The translations under genes were made by a program, and so were the position numbers. Below, in pieces: positions 12,565 to 24,969 of a stretch of DNA of 64,000 nucleotides. The notes under the pieces are model-generated. The model ran no database searches. It was not told the origin of the DNA and was given only the letters and a program-made list of their open reading frames with translations. Position 1 is the stretch's first letter. Each line of letters opens with the position of its first letter. Source of the stretch: Parelaphostrongylus tenuis (lineage: Eukaryota; Nematoda; Chromadorea; Rhabditida; Metastrongylidae); the NCBI GenBank assembly GCA_019055375.1, contig JAHQIW010007200.1:124001-188000 (forward strand), read 5' to 3'.

Positions 12565-12660
12565 TAACCTTTACAGGCTCTGAAGAAGGCGAACTACCGA
12601 AACGTCAGCTGTCGATTAAAGATTAATGCAACACGTCGTGTTTGACTTGAAGAAGAAAAT
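12565..12660 (+). repeat. Penelope-like terminal repeat, inverted relative to the RT
   Basis: It contains GGCTCTGAAGAAGGCGAACT followed by CCGAAACGTCAGCTGTC, nearly the same as the repeat at 10,840-10,990 but on the opposite strand. It abuts the truncated 5' end of the RT frame. Confidence 0.55.
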
Positions 12661-12669
12661 TAGGAATTA

Positions 12670-15460
12670 TATTGAAGCATGCCGAGGTTAAAAGACAATC
12701 GGTCTGGGACACTGACTATACCTAATCTCTTGCAAAGTATGTATGAAATATTGTAACTCAAAGTCAAATAAAACGCTCTAATTAGGGTCCGTAGTTCGTA
12801 AAGGCAGTGAAGAAGATTCGAAAGGAGTTGCCATCATCACAGAGAAATAGAAACTACAGAACATATGTCCTTCGAAATGTTCTGGATAAATTCCAGAAAT
12901 TCATGAGTGAACCAAAGCGATGAGTGCCTTATGATCACATGCGACTTCGTGTCATACCTCGAGATGATTTTTTTTACCTGAACCAGGCACATTTCTGATC
13001 CCATGTACCATTTCGTGCGGTTGGTCTTCGCTAAATAGCACTTAAACTTATAACGGACGAAGCAGTAGTATTGAACTCTTACTGCCCATTCTTTCTCACA
13101 TGGCAAAGTACAATATGATATACAACTAAGAGAGTGCTTTAATAAGAGCAAGCCTTGGAGCCTGAAGTGATTTGGATTAACGATTATCTTCTTCCGAACT
13201 CACGATTATACTCTTTTGTAACCCGTATGTCATCCACTATATTATCAAGGCTCTTGCCCTGCCTTTCTCTCAGCGGTGTTTTAAGTCTTCGTGAAAAGGT
13301 ATTCCCTGTATCACTTGTCTTGCTAATTATCGAGGGAGCTGAGCGGGCAACAATGAAACTTTCAATTATCCTTAGCGCGTGAAATACATTCCCAGTGGAT
13401 CGCCCTTGTTTTAAAAATTCTTGAGCATCGTATCTTTCTTTCAGGCTTTTGTAAAAAAAACTCGGGTCATCAATTTGGTGATTTTTCTACGATGCACTTG
13501 ATATCCCGGGAAATCCAGTGGGTAACGGTCTCGCCCATTGGTTGCCGTTAAAACGCATTAAATGTCTGTGTCATCTTATCTTTGAAGGTCGGGAGTGTAG
13601 CACGATGTCTCTAGTCTTTGACCGTGGAATTATGCCAGACTGATAGATCTATGGTACTATTTGCGAGATACTGATACTTCTAGCGTCGATCACTCGACTA
13701 CGCTTCAAATTACGCCAGATGATCTTTTATCCTGCTTACGTTCTATGTTAGATCGAAGATTATCGTTGAGCTGAAGAGAGGGTAGGGTGCCTAGCATTTT
13801 TTCTTTCTTTCACTACATACACCGTGCTATAAAACGATTTTAAAGCCGTTTGGTTCCTCCTACTCAACACCGCAGCTAGGTCGTTCAACTTATTAACTTT
13901 CCGATGTTGGTAGACGTAACTGGAGCTTTCGGGACTACTTATCCTGTTGAACTTGAATGGGAAATTCAGAACCAACAGTTCCTCATTTAACATCGCCTTG
14001 ACTTGATTCAGCCGAGCACCAATCTTTCCAAAAGCGTTGTCGGCAATAATTGTTGATATCATAGACGTATCTCTTTATTGACAAAAGCACGGTCCTGATG
14101 GTTTTCCATTGATTTGAAATCTGCATATTCAAAAGTGACTTATGGAAAATCATGCAGTTTGTTGATAAAAAGTGGGTGAGATCCTTCTGGTGTTCTGATC
14201 TTACCCTATATTGACCAAGTGTTGTTCTCTTCTTGACGAGATAGCGTGATGGATTTAAGAAGGGAGAACTGGTAGAATGACGAATCCATGCTTTTCCATT
14301 TCATATGGTAGTAACAGGACTCGGCTGTTGGAGATATGGGAGCAGCGAACGTCGGTTCTTCTCCATTGTATTTCTAGTAGCTAAAATTGTTCCGTCAGAG
14401 CATCGGAGTACAGTCATCTTCGGCTTATGATTGGAGAAACATCGGTGGTTTGCGAATGCTCCTCACGACTATTGCATCTCTGACTACAAGTGCTGATCTT
14501 CGCTCTTTAAAATTTTTTGTCGCCCCTTTGCAACACTTTTTGTAATTGTGAACGTGAACTTTTGGTTACCTGCGATTCCACCTTAGCATATCAACTCGAC
14601 TGTTTTGAGACAAACGTCTCCTTGTGACTTCGCGATACTCCGCCTTCCTAACGCAATCATAAAGGTGCTGGATGAACCGCTCGTTTTTTCGGCGATGCTA
14701 TCAATAACGGTATCTTCCCGGGAGTGGACTAATGACATGACTATAATTCAGCTTGTGGTAGCTCTAAAATTTCGTCTTTTTACGACTTTCGCTTTTTGTG
14801 GCGAAAAATGTATTGTGATATGGGTAGCATTCCTGTGTAGAATTTTAGAACAGCAGTGACATTGATTAGGTAGAACCTTTAATTTACTAGTGTAGTATAC
14901 TTTGTGATAGTTCTCTCCACTAGGAGAATTTCACGTCTGCCGCCGATAGTGGGCCATTTGAAATTGTGATTCACCATGGATGATTTTGCTCATCATGATA
15001 AATTTAGGTGGTCTCTTACCGTCTTTCTTCCATTCTAGTCCGCAGCAACCAATGTGACGCCTTTTAGGAGTTCTCCTGGATCAAATTTTTGCTCCATGGC
15101 ATCGACTGCTTCTTGAAACCTCGCAATAAAAATTCAATCTACTTTTCAAAACTGTCAAAAACTTTACCCAGATTGGTACGCCAGGGTATCCTGGCGTACC
15201 AACCTCGGGTTAGCCTTCACACATTCTTAGAATTTAGATCCAACTTTTCGTTGAAATACCTAATAAAAACCCCACAGAATGGATGAACCTTCCTGGAGAG
15301 CGTCAAATGTTCATATAGAATGCCTCTACTCTTCTTCGTCATAGCGCGATATTGGTGCGTAAACGAGGAAGGTAGTCAAAAGCCGCTGTTGGTCCACATC
15401 GCTTCATCGACAAGCGTTCGATTTTGTTCTTCAATTTCTCGAGTAGTTCAGTTTCCATAG
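12670..15460 (-). other. Decayed coding-like stretch on minus, identity unknown
   Basis: Minus-strand frames with protein-like composition follow one another with stops and shifts. One starts at about 15,460 (METELLEKLKNKIERLSMKR...). Another near 15,125-15,065 reads ARFQEAVDAMEQKFDPGELL. A third near 14,930-14,830 reads NQCHCCSKILHRN, and there are 100-codon frames at 14,062-13,760 and 13,151-12,837. The order and mixed acidic/basic helices would fit a retroelement gag/pol relic, but I recognise no diagnostic protease, RT or integrase motif. Treat it as unassigned. Confidence 0.3.
15173..15202. other. Perfect 13-bp hairpin with 4-nt loop
   Basis: The arms TTGGTACGCCAGG and CCTGGCGTACCAA are exact inverted copies around GTAT. 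No U-tract follows. Its role is unknown; it could be a transposon end, an excision footprint or a structured RNA. Confidence 0.8.
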
Positions 15461-15469
15461 CCAAACTCG

Positions 15470-16869
15470 TTAAGGTTGAGTGCCAACGCCGCTAACTCTT
15501 CTACCATCACAGGTAGCGTTTTTTGCCACAGCAAAATTGATGATGTTGTATGTTTCCTTCTTGCTTTCATTACAGATCCTCTACAGAGATTTTGTATGCA
15601 AGAGTACGTGCGTTATATTTTTAGAAAATTAGTCCATTACGATTTCTTTCCTATACCTATTTGACCCGGAGATTTAGCAGTTTCTCCATACTCGCTCTCC
15701 CTGGCGTCACCATATCGCGGACTCTTTCGTGATCAGGAGGATGAAGCATGTTTTTTCGACTGCTCCTAGTTTTTTTATGCCCAATGTATAGCCTTTGACG
15801 TAGGGGACAGACACTCACAAATAAGTGATCAGTCTTATCCGGAGAGGCAGGTAAGATTATTTATTGAAAGAGAGGGATGGACTCTTTTGAGCAACCTAAT
15901 TATATCCCTGCGGTTTGGTTGCATGAATTTGATTAATTTTACTCCTAGAAATGAAAGTATGCTATATTAGCCCTGCAAATAAGGGAATCCGCCCCCTGAA
16001 TACACCCACGCCTCTGCGAAGGGTCACTTTCAGTTCGCTCCATTTTTCTTGTCTATAGGGTGGAGGTAAACACGCCTCCTCGTGACTAATCAGGTAGAAA
16101 TTCTTCACTGAGAGAGATATATGAGTATCTAGTAAGCAGATAACAGTTAGTGTATGGAATCTTTCCGCTTAGGTTATGGAAGTGCTTGAGTGAGTAGACT
16201 ACGTGCCAGTGGTCTTTCCAGGCTTGACAAAGGCGAAATAATCATGACCAGCATTACACTAAAAAAAATTATTCTCAGCATTCTCGTGCTTGCTGATCAA
16301 AATGATAGTGATTTGTCAAGCACCAGTGACTTTTAACAAATGTGTTATTGTGACATCTATTTCATGCACGCGGTTTTCTAGGTGTTTCAGTTTTGCTCTA
16401 CATACGGCCAACTGAATAAGTCAAAGTTTGTGACTACTACACTGAAATAGGAAGTAACTTTTCGCATGGACCTATTACTTGGAATCTTTTTGTTATCCGA
16501 TATTCGTGCTGAAATATAGCTTATTACAATTTCTAAAAATAATTTCAAAGAGGTTAGGGATGTCATAGCGATCCCATTAGCACTAGTGCGGTGCTGGTTC
16601 AACTCCACTTTGGACTCAGCAAGCCTTTAATCTGTATAGCATTGGGGACTGGGAACAAGATGGTATGCTAGAAAAACGCAAAGATTCGGTGTTGTAATGT
16701 ATGACATTTTGGCTTCAACAAAGGGTATTCGCGGCTCTAAAGCACTTGAGATAGCGAGTTTCATATATATCTCAGAAATCTTACCTATGCCTTTAATGAC
16801 GCAATCTGTCTTGAAAAGAAGAATAGGCAACAATAATCTGAAATCACACAAGTTTTGAGCCATTTGTTA
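15470..16869. other. No gene seen
   Basis: There are unsupported short frames only (for example 16,387-16,608 and 16,627-16,863 on minus). Confidence 0.35.
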
Positions 16870-17040
16870 GGTCTGGTAGAGCAATTATACAATACTAGAC
16901 GAACCTGTTTCGTCCTTGCAGGCTCATCAGTAGCCTTTCGTAGCACAGTGCCTTTAGGTTCAGCCGATCCTATGAGGATGCACCCCTAAATATAAAGGAA
17001 TCGACGCTGAATCTGTATAAGTGCCTTACCAGATCTCACA
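16870..17040 (-). repeat. Hammerhead-bearing repeat, family 1, copy 1
   Basis: This shares the hammerhead core, the TCAGCCGATCC block and GAATCGACGC with the units at 41,205-41,515 and 44,474-44,790. It is more diverged, and the outer terminal block is not clear. Confidence 0.55.
16891..16935 (-). ncRNA. Hammerhead ribozyme-like motif, conserved core intact
   Basis: On minus, CTGATGA (16,930-16,924) is followed by GCCUGCAAGGAC and GAAAC (16,911-16,907). Stem II can form G-C, C-G and U-G pairs with one C.A mismatch over a GCAA loop. Stem III (ACAGG/CUAGU) has one mismatch. Stem I pairs poorly, so self-cleavage is doubtful although the catalytic core is complete. Confidence 0.55.
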
Positions 17041-17132
17041 AAAGTCCCAAAACATGTTATGTGATCATCAAATCATTAATGTTTTTGAGTGAGGTCTATA
17101 AAAACAGACGAATAAAGAAGAATAGGCAGTAA

Positions 17133-17455
17133 TTACTTGTTAGAATTTGTGATCTCAACCAAACCCATAATTTGAAAAGATTCATAAGCATTTGAGCACC
17201 ACTTTTTTCGGCGCTTTATTGATCTGTCTTCACAGTGTTTTTTCCATTCTGCGAATCCCAGTGCTTCTAGCATGCAATTCGCTTGTTTCACCTTCTTCTT
17301 GGACGTCGTATAAAACTGATTCAGCACGTCTCCTTTTAATCCCGAGGATAACCCGGCTATAGCGTTCTACGGAGCGTTTGTTGTTGGCTACCGGCGAGTG
17401 TGGAGGCGAGGTGTAGCCCGTCCGCCGCGACGAGCTTCATGACCTCTCTGCAATT
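17133..17455 (-). repeat. SINE, Ser/Leu-tRNA-like family
   Basis: On minus, a GC-rich head (GTCGCGGCGGACGGGCTAC) is followed by AGACGTGCTGAATCAG, GAATTGCATGCTAGAAGC and ACTGTGAAGAC. It matches 62,300-62,530, 60,720-60,860 and 1,455-1,640. The 64-codon frame across it has no meaning as a protein. Confidence 0.5.
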
Positions 17456-17459
17456 ACGC

Positions 17460-18039
17460 TCCTTTGTACGCTACTATCATTCCCGTCATTGGATATTATA
17501 TCAATGGGGCTAATACACGCCTAAAAGGACTAAAGCAACTTCTTCATTTTTGTTACAAATAAAATCTAAGATTTCAAGAAAAGTTACTCCTATATCAAAT
17601 AGGAAAAGATGAAAATGCTCTTAATCATTGTCTTTTCAAAAGTTCGAGGTGGTATATTCCAGCTGAAAAATCAAACGGAATTCCTTTCGAACAGGATTAC
17701 ATCCGAAAAAGTGCAGAGCCTTCTGCTACCTCTCTTCGACAAACGGGCAATGTCTTAGTAACCGATTTTCTTCAAACCTAAACCTGAATAAGATTGATCA
17801 ATATCTCTTCCAGACTACCAAGCCAACAACTTCTACAATAACCTTGCCTTGCTTCAACAAGCAGGAAAATTTTTGATAGGGTTTATAGGGTTTGATAACG
17901 TGCTGCTTGTAAGAGAGCATTGTCCCCACCTAATGGAAGTCTCGAAGGACTATGATTTTGCACAAAATGAGACACTTGAGCGTTGTCCATCACTTAGTAC
18001 CCTTTTCTAAACTAGCTCTTTATTTAAAAACATTTTGCT
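17460..18039. other. No gene seen; possible older retroelement sequence
   Basis: It lies just upstream of a Penelope-like relic and could be its decayed RT part, but I could not align a motif. Confidence 0.25.
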
Positions 18040-18660
18040 GTCCTAAACTGATTTGGAACAGCCTGTATGATAGTGTCTGCAGAACAAAGGATGCGTGATG
18101 TGTTCTAACAGTGGAAACCGAGAGTACATGAGTACAGATATCATACATCTCATCTCCTCTAAGACATGCGCTGATGAATACATAGGCAAAGCAGGTAGAC
18201 CGCTTCATGTCTGCATAAAAGATCATCTAGACGGGAACTCAGAAAGTTGCACAAGCACATCTTTAGGCGCGAGAATCCCTCAAGGCTCTTAGAATAGATT
18301 TCAGAGAATTCAGATTTCAGAACGGCAACGAACGAGGACGGGGAGTGTTTAAACATGACAAACCATATGCACCCTTTCTCAGATTGATTTACCTGTCTGG
18401 GTATTAGGCGACGCTTTGGTTCGACTTGACATATGGACATAGGAGAAGGGGGTTCAAGCGGCATCCGTCACAAAAAACATAGGTAACCTCGAACACAAAT
18501 AACACGGTGAGCGCCTTCTCCTCATTAAAGTGGCGTTTCTAAATGTCATACATGCCCATATATACTATAAGTGATTCACATACGCATACGAATAACGTCA
18601 TTTGAATATGTTCAGGGTCTGAGAAAGGCGAAATCACCGAAACGCTAGCGATCTAATTTA
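18040..18660 (+). pseudogene. Penelope-like element relic, GIY-YIG domain and 3' terminal repeat
   Basis: A first frame gives NSLYDSVCRTKDA. After a shift, the frame at 18,095-18,292 reads MCSNSGNREYMS, then CADEYIGKAGRPLHVCIKDHL, the GIY-YIG core with its Arg and Glu-region equivalents, and ends at a stop after SLGARIPQGS. A terminal motif TCTGAGAAAGGCGAAATCACC with CGAAACG follows at 18,617. Its order matches the 3' half of the RT/GIY-YIG element on minus at 11-12.5 kb. Frameshift and loss of RT show an inactive relic. Confidence 0.65.
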
Positions 18661-18664
18661 AAGA

Positions 18665-21490
18665 AGACACATTAACCTCGCGCAAGCTTTGAACAAAGAC
18701 CCTGATGACATGCTTCATCTATGGAGTATTCTCTTAAGAATTTGGTATCATACATATCCTACAATTTTGTCATCATTAGACACGGGATAAATTAGCTACA
18801 AACTGAGGTCTGAATTAATCATTTGAATTGTTATAGCTTTACGATTCATTATACGAGTTATTAGAGTTTTATGAAATCACCTGTTTCATCTCACGAGTCA
18901 ATCAGGAAATTCATAAATTTCATTGCCCTATTCGGTATATCATTCTAAAATCTCATTAAGTTAGCAAGGTTCATTGCATGTGCTTTGCGAAATTATATTT
19001 TTAGAACCCATTAGTCCCTTTTTTCTTTCAACCCTTTAAACTTACCTGGTACGGAAGAAAGCTAAAAGCTCAAAAATACTCATCTAGAAAAAAGGAGGGT
19101 GCAACTCAAACACAGGGAGGCAGGGTAGCGCAACGATTGAAAGTAAACTAATGTGATAGACAGAATACGCTGGTTCAACCCTTCCCTCCAACACTATTAT
19201 GCAATAAATCCACAATTACCTTAGCTCGGCTTCCTCCAAGATTACAGGAAATTTGTCACCACCAATATTATCCGCATTCACGGAGAAGAATTCCACAAGC
19301 AGCAGCCAAAGTTACACCTCTTTTATTGCAATACCCTCTTGGAGGATGAATGAGGAAAACAAATTGAATGCAAGAAATAGAGGGATCCAAACAATAGACT
19401 TCAATAATGGGTAGTACAAAAAACTTAGGCACAATAAAATGATCTTTTACAGTGACGTTGTGTATTTGTCCTGCGTGAAAATGTGAACACTTCAAGTTCC
19501 CTCAGTTTATGGTGATAAAGAATGCAAAAGATTTTCCTAGTATGTTCAGATATCTGTTAGGTTTGATGCCAGGTTCATTGATGCGCCACAAAATCCTATT
19601 TTTTCCTTGTACATGTCACTAAATTGTCAATAAACCCGGAGCACTGACTTCTTTTCTCATCCCCTCTTTATAAAGGCTGACCCCCTATAAAATGCCTCAT
19701 TGAAATCAGCGAAAAGAGCAACTTAGAAGCAAATCATGTTAATTTTAATTATTTTTCCTGCGTCGATTAGAACGGCTGCATGGTTGTTCTTTGGACTGCG
19801 CTAATTTGCAGCGAAAGACCGGAATTTTTCCAAGCTCAAGATGATATCATCTGAGCGGAGTATAGATCACCAGGTTTGAAAATAATCCAATCTTTGCTTA
19901 ACAAATAGTTGATTTTCGCTAATCGTGATAGTGATTATACTACTGGCTAATTAATATATCTGAATAAATAGCAAGTGAAGTAACAAAAATGTCTGAATAC
20001 GAAAGAAATCATGGAAAACCCAATGTACATCACTGCTGTCGCCCTGTGAACATCCTTAGAAATGGTTACGCTCTTGGACCACTTGATGTAGATACAGAGT
20101 CTAGAGGCACATCAATAACGACCTTCAAGTGAATAGGAAAATGCTGTACTTCTGCAATGGTTCTCCGATAATGAATTTGTTCTGTTTTATTTCGTTTTGA
20201 GTAATCTCATTGAAATATCGCCTTATATTTATAGATTAAAACTGACAAAAACCGTGATGAATGTGCAGCGATAAACCAAACCCACGAATTGCGTCTATTA
20301 GTTACTAAATTCTTGTAATCTGTAATACCTTCAGAAAGAAGCATAATGTACGACATAATTCTGAAGTGCCCCGAAGAGCGCGCCTCACTCTTCTGTCAAG
20401 ATTCCGTCAACATGCAAGAAATACGATGCGTAATTTTTATCAAGGCATTATATTCATTCAAATCGTCTTTTCCGTTCTTGTGGTAGTTAATCTAATACAA
20501 AACCAACCTGCGCTTTTTCCCATGCGAAAATCTGCCAGGATTTGAGAATGTTATTAAACCTTTGTTTCAAAAAAATTTCAAAAAACCATATGTGTCCATT
20601 TTAGCTTGATTGTCTTTTTTGCTGATTTTTTCAAGATGGTATACTGTTCTTTTTTTATTCTAATGCATCATTCTACTATTTCTTTTTTCCTCATAGGAAA
20701 TGATCCAATTGTTTTGAAAATGTATTCTCACATTTGATTGAATATTGTGAATTTCACTTAACTATTAGACGACTGAAAACAGCTGCAGTGTATGACGTTT
20801 GTAAGTATTTTCTTGAATTATTCTCATAACATTTTGAGTAACAGCTTCATTGGATTATCTTATATATGCGTATCTATAATTTGCATTCATATTCGTTCTC
20901 TCACTGATTTGTATCGCTACATTTTCATTACACATTCATTGGAGATGACACGAAATGATATTAAAAATCTTGACACACCTATTGCATTACAGTGAATGCT
21001 TTTTAATGTGATATATAAAACACAGCCGTAGAGTTTCCAAAATTATTTCAAACAGTTGTCTTAAGTACAAAGTGCGATACTGTAAAAGCCAAACTTGCTT
21101 CGAAAAATCAACTGCTCTTCTCTCACTAAGGAATGGAGCGACACATTTTTCAGACCAGCTGGAAACTGGTGGCAGCAGCAGAATTAACCTTATCTAAAAC
21201 GGCTTGATGCTGCATCATTGCTTTTCGAATTTCGTTGAGTTGTATCGAAAGTAACAAAATGTTCAAGCTCAATTTCGTGACATCATAACCACAGAGTGAT
21301 TTTGATGCAAAGGCGACATAAATCGTCATAAGTGAAATGTTTAAAAAGTTGGAAATAATTGCACCAGAAATGTGGTATTATTCAAACGAAGATCAGTTAA
21401 TAGGCATAATATAGAGATCTGAAGATCAGAAGAAGTTACAGGAACACTACTGAAGGGTTTAAATCTAAGATGTCTCCTCCATTATAAAGT
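18665..21490. other. No gene seen; weak SINE-like patch at 19,120-19,190
   Basis: At 19,120-19,190 a CGCTGGTTCAACCCTTCCCTCC stretch resembles a tRNA B box and matches AAGCTGGTTCAATCCCCTTCTC at 60,440. Elsewhere I see nothing. The 67-codon hydrophobic frame at 20,792-20,995 has no splice or family support. Confidence 0.35.
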
Positions 21491-21492
21491 CA

Positions 21493-21626
<134 letters not shown>

Positions 21627-21740
21627 GCTTACACTCAAATCATAGTGAATTTATGTACAATGAGGCTTTCTCGAAAAAACCAGTTCAAAATTTAGGTGTC
21701 ATTTCACATATCTTTTCGCTATAGATGTCGAAATTACGCT

Positions 21741-21800
21741 CGTTGAGTAGAGTGGTTAGATCAGTCGTGAGCTTATGGTTCGACCTCACCCTGCCCTAAT
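21741..21800 (+). repeat. tRNA-like SINE fragment (weak)
   Basis: TAGAGTGGTTAGATCA resembles an A box and GGTTCGACCTC a B box at suitable spacing. The arms do not pair as a tRNA. Confidence 0.25.
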
Positions 21801-21809
21801 TAATCTTGC

Positions 21810-23870
21810 CGTCCTTATTTAGTCTACATATTGCTGACAGTCTTCACGGTAAAGACCATTCTGAAAAAGCCAGTGAAGTCTCGTACTGGAAACTCAATAT
21901 TCTTCCCTTTCTGACCCGATCTCAATGGCTATTTTCCCGTAGTCATTCGACATGGCTATTTATCACGTCACATGTGGTGACTACCTTTTCTCTTCTCCTC
22001 GCCTGCAAATACTTGTAGCTTTCTTATACATTTTTCAAACAAGTATTTTTTTTGTCTGTGAGAGATAAGAGAGGTAGTGTACTAAAATGAGTTTCCCAAT
22101 TTCCCTTTTGTGTCCTTTCCCTAATAAATTGTTGATGCCTTGGATTCTATATGTTAGCTAGACAATTGAATCAAAGCTGTCATTAAACTTTCACTGCATA
22201 TAAGAAGTATCAATAGCCAATTAGGAACGCAAAGCATGGTGCTTCTAGGTTTTGAGGAAAGCGAAGTGGCAAAATCGTTAATTATCGTTTTCAAAAAGGC
22301 GTACGAACCTTGCGCAGGCTAACTGAAAAAGACGAGTTTGTGTGATGTCACAGATATAAAAATATGAAATATATATTCAGACTGCAACTCATCGTTTGGC
22401 CGCGCATTTTTACTAACAAGCTTTGCTTTATTAGAATTTTCGACACTTTTCCGTTATCTGCTCCCCGTTTTGATTCTTGTAAAAAACGTATTTCTTGGTC
22501 ATTTTCGACGTTTAACTAGTCGTTTGATAACACAGATCAAAAGAATTTGAAATGTATATCTCATATCCCTAAAAGCTTTCTTATTGTCATGGTAAATCAC
22601 TGCAGAAGCATCGGAAATCTCTAGAAATCGTTACATGATTGAATGTTATGCAAAGAATGCGAGGGAAATTAGTACAATTGTGCTCGCTCTAATGCGTAAA
22701 AAATATTAACCAAAACGAAGCAATTATCACTAGTCTTCTTATCATTTCAGGACCGCGGGTAGTATTTATAGCACCCACATATTTAGTGACGTATTTGCTG
22801 GGCACAACTTATTCATTACATCTTTTATTGTCACTCGATAGCTGGTGCATGAAATTGCTTTCTCAATGCGTTATACCTTTCTCAATATACCAAGCAAGAG
22901 AAAATTATGCTTGCCGTCCGCGTATTTAGTTAGCAAGGTTCAGAGGCTAAAAGACTTATAATCACGAAGAAATGGTGTATCACCGAGAAGTTCGTAAAGA
23001 TTTTTTAGCACAGTGTCCTGTATGTTCTTATTCTAAACTCTTTTCGAAGAATTTCACAGACGACATTGCATAGTGTTATTGAAAAGCAAGGTCTACATTA
23101 CAGTCTTTTAGACCTCACGTGTCGTAGTTTTTACTGTGTGACTGAATTGAGCGGAGGAAAATACTGCATTTATCGTTATTCAGAGCACTTCTTTGAAAGA
23201 AATTGCATATTGCCAGCCCATATTTTACATCTCAATGATGTTGCAAGCTTTCTACTCTAGTTATTCAGCAAGCAACTTTTGAATCAACATCGATCAACAT
23301 CAGAGCCGCTTCGCAAATAATATGCAGAGTATAGTGGGAAGGTTTATAGAAACCTTAATACCCATAGAACGATAAAACTAAGTCTGTTACATAACTTTGT
23401 TGGAGTGGCAGCTCTTGAAGGACTCTGACAATCAAAAAACTTGATGCGAATTACCGATGAACACGGCGCATGTGGTGCCCTGTGTCGCACGCAAGTTGAG
23501 AGTTCTCTTTCGCTTATGGCTCACCAAGCCATTCATTCTTCCATTGAAAACTCACCAAACTTTTACCACACTTGTGTGGAAAGATGAGCAGCACTAACCT
23601 GATACATAGGCAGGTCAATGCAAGTTGTTGTAAAGGCCAGATATACATTTGCATTCAATTAAAAACGAAACTAAAAATCGTAGACGAATGCATTATGCAT
23701 CTTCCAAAAACTGATCATCGCATCAACACTGAGAACTTCATCTTTTAACCATATTGATGGACTGGCAGCACACGCATCATTTTTCACAAACTTGTAACTG
23801 CCTGATTTTCACTGACATGATGAAAGTCGGGTCCCACTTGCTGGACATTGAAAACTTAAAGGAGGTCCCA
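21810..23870. other. No gene seen
   Basis: Frames at 21,806-22,018 and 23,066-23,260 have no supporting signals. Confidence 0.35.
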
Positions 23871-23876
23871 AAAGGC

Positions 23877-24266
23877 AGTACCCTTTGTCTCTGCCAATCC
23901 TCCTAGGGGCAATACATAACCCCACACATAGAGTAGGCGACGATGTACAATTCATACGTGCCGTCAAGTGGAATAAATCACTAGATCGATAGTGTCATAC
24001 ACTCGATTACTCCTGGCTGGTATTCCTTTGGTAATTATGTGGTAGCTGGTAATTATCAGATAAATTGAAAATCGAGCGTGGTCTTAAGAGAACACTCGAA
24101 ACAAATGGTGTATTATTCCACAAAGCCACCCAAGAGCAATTGCATGTACAACACTCCCGATCTAGTGATTCATTTTACCTGACGGCAGGTCAAAAAATAG
24201 TACGTCGTCGCTCTTGTATAAGGGCATGGGTTTTCCCCAAGAGGATTGGCTGAGACAAAGGGTACT
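23877..24266. repeat. Large fold-back repeat
   Basis: The left arm (23,877-24,025) and right arm (24,115-24,266) are inverted copies. Each has AGTACCCTTTGTCTC at the outer end, then GCCAATCCTC, a CGTC..GTAC block, AATCACTAGATCG and a CTCTTGG / CTCCTGG block. The loop is about 90 nt and contains GAGCGTGGTCTTAAGAGAAC. It belongs to the same dispersed family as 4,759-5,312. Confidence 0.65.
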
Positions 24267-24269
24267 GTC

Positions 24270-24763
24270 CAAGTGATAAGGTTGTCAAGTCCGAAACACG
24301 TGTCATGGGCTCTATAAGTGCCCATAAAATAGTACATTTATGTTTGCTCAAATAAGAATTATCAAATATATTGAAATTGAGCCTTATTGTAAGAAAACAC
24401 TCGAAGCGAACTTTCTCGAAAGAGTTAATACAGTACTTTCTGCCAGATCTTTTTCTTCCTCTGGATTTTTATGTTAACAGCAATAAAGTGCACTTTGTTG
24501 CAGAAAACTGCATTATTTTTCCCTTTTATGCAGCTGCTCTGAAAGTTGTCACTTACGGAATCGATCACTCCCCATAACAGCCGTTTTCCACTGCTTTCAG
24601 TGTTCAGTGAATGTCAACTATATAACTTCTTTCCCTCACTCTAAAAATGAGATAACTTTTTCAAATTTGTATGTTTAAAGCCATGACAGTACTCACACGC
24701 TTGTCATAGTGTTGCAAACATGGGTATTTTATATATCAAAAAGCCAGATCATGCAATAGACTT
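24270..24763. other. Tail of the dispersed repeat, then nothing recognised
   Basis: 24,280-24,410 still carries CCGAAACACGTGTCATGGGC and AACACTCGAAGCGAAC family blocks. The rest has no gene signal. Confidence 0.4.
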
Positions 24764-24964
24764 ACCGGAAGCCATTCGACTTCCGAATCGGTTAGTGGAT
24801 ACTTCCATGTGATGGGAGCTCTTTGAGGAAAATGTCTGACTGTGATTAACCTGGTGAGGGAAGCGCTGTGGCATAAGGTGGCACGCATTACATACAAGGT
24901 CGATTGCTTGTTGGCGTTCAATACATAGTTCTTTAAGCTCTCCTTTCCTTCAGTGTCGATAAAC
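24764..24964 (-). CDS. Orphan internal exon candidate, unknown protein
   Basis: On minus, an open block of 67 codons lies between a good acceptor (GCGATTTCAG, ending at 24,965) and a strong donor (CCG|GTAAGT, 24,763). It starts FIDTEGKESLKNYVL, continues with STLYVMRATLC, and ends APITWKYPLTDSEVEWLP. Composition is that of a soluble protein. The only in-window support is the splice sites and the phase-0 length (201 nt). I recognise no family and found no neighbouring exons in the 1.5 kb on either side, so it may be a lone exon of a larger gene, a relic, or chance. Confidence 0.35.
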
Positions 24965-24969
24965 TGAAA

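Noticed and set aside
12580..12625. CTGAAGA...CCGAAAC in Penelope-like terminal repeats as a working hammerhead
   Set aside because: It has a CUGANGA/GAAA-like order and a possible stem II, but no stem I pairing could be found in either the 12.59-kb or the 10.87-kb copy.
18700..18720. CCTGATGACATGC as a hammerhead core
   Set aside because: No GAAA and no stems follow.
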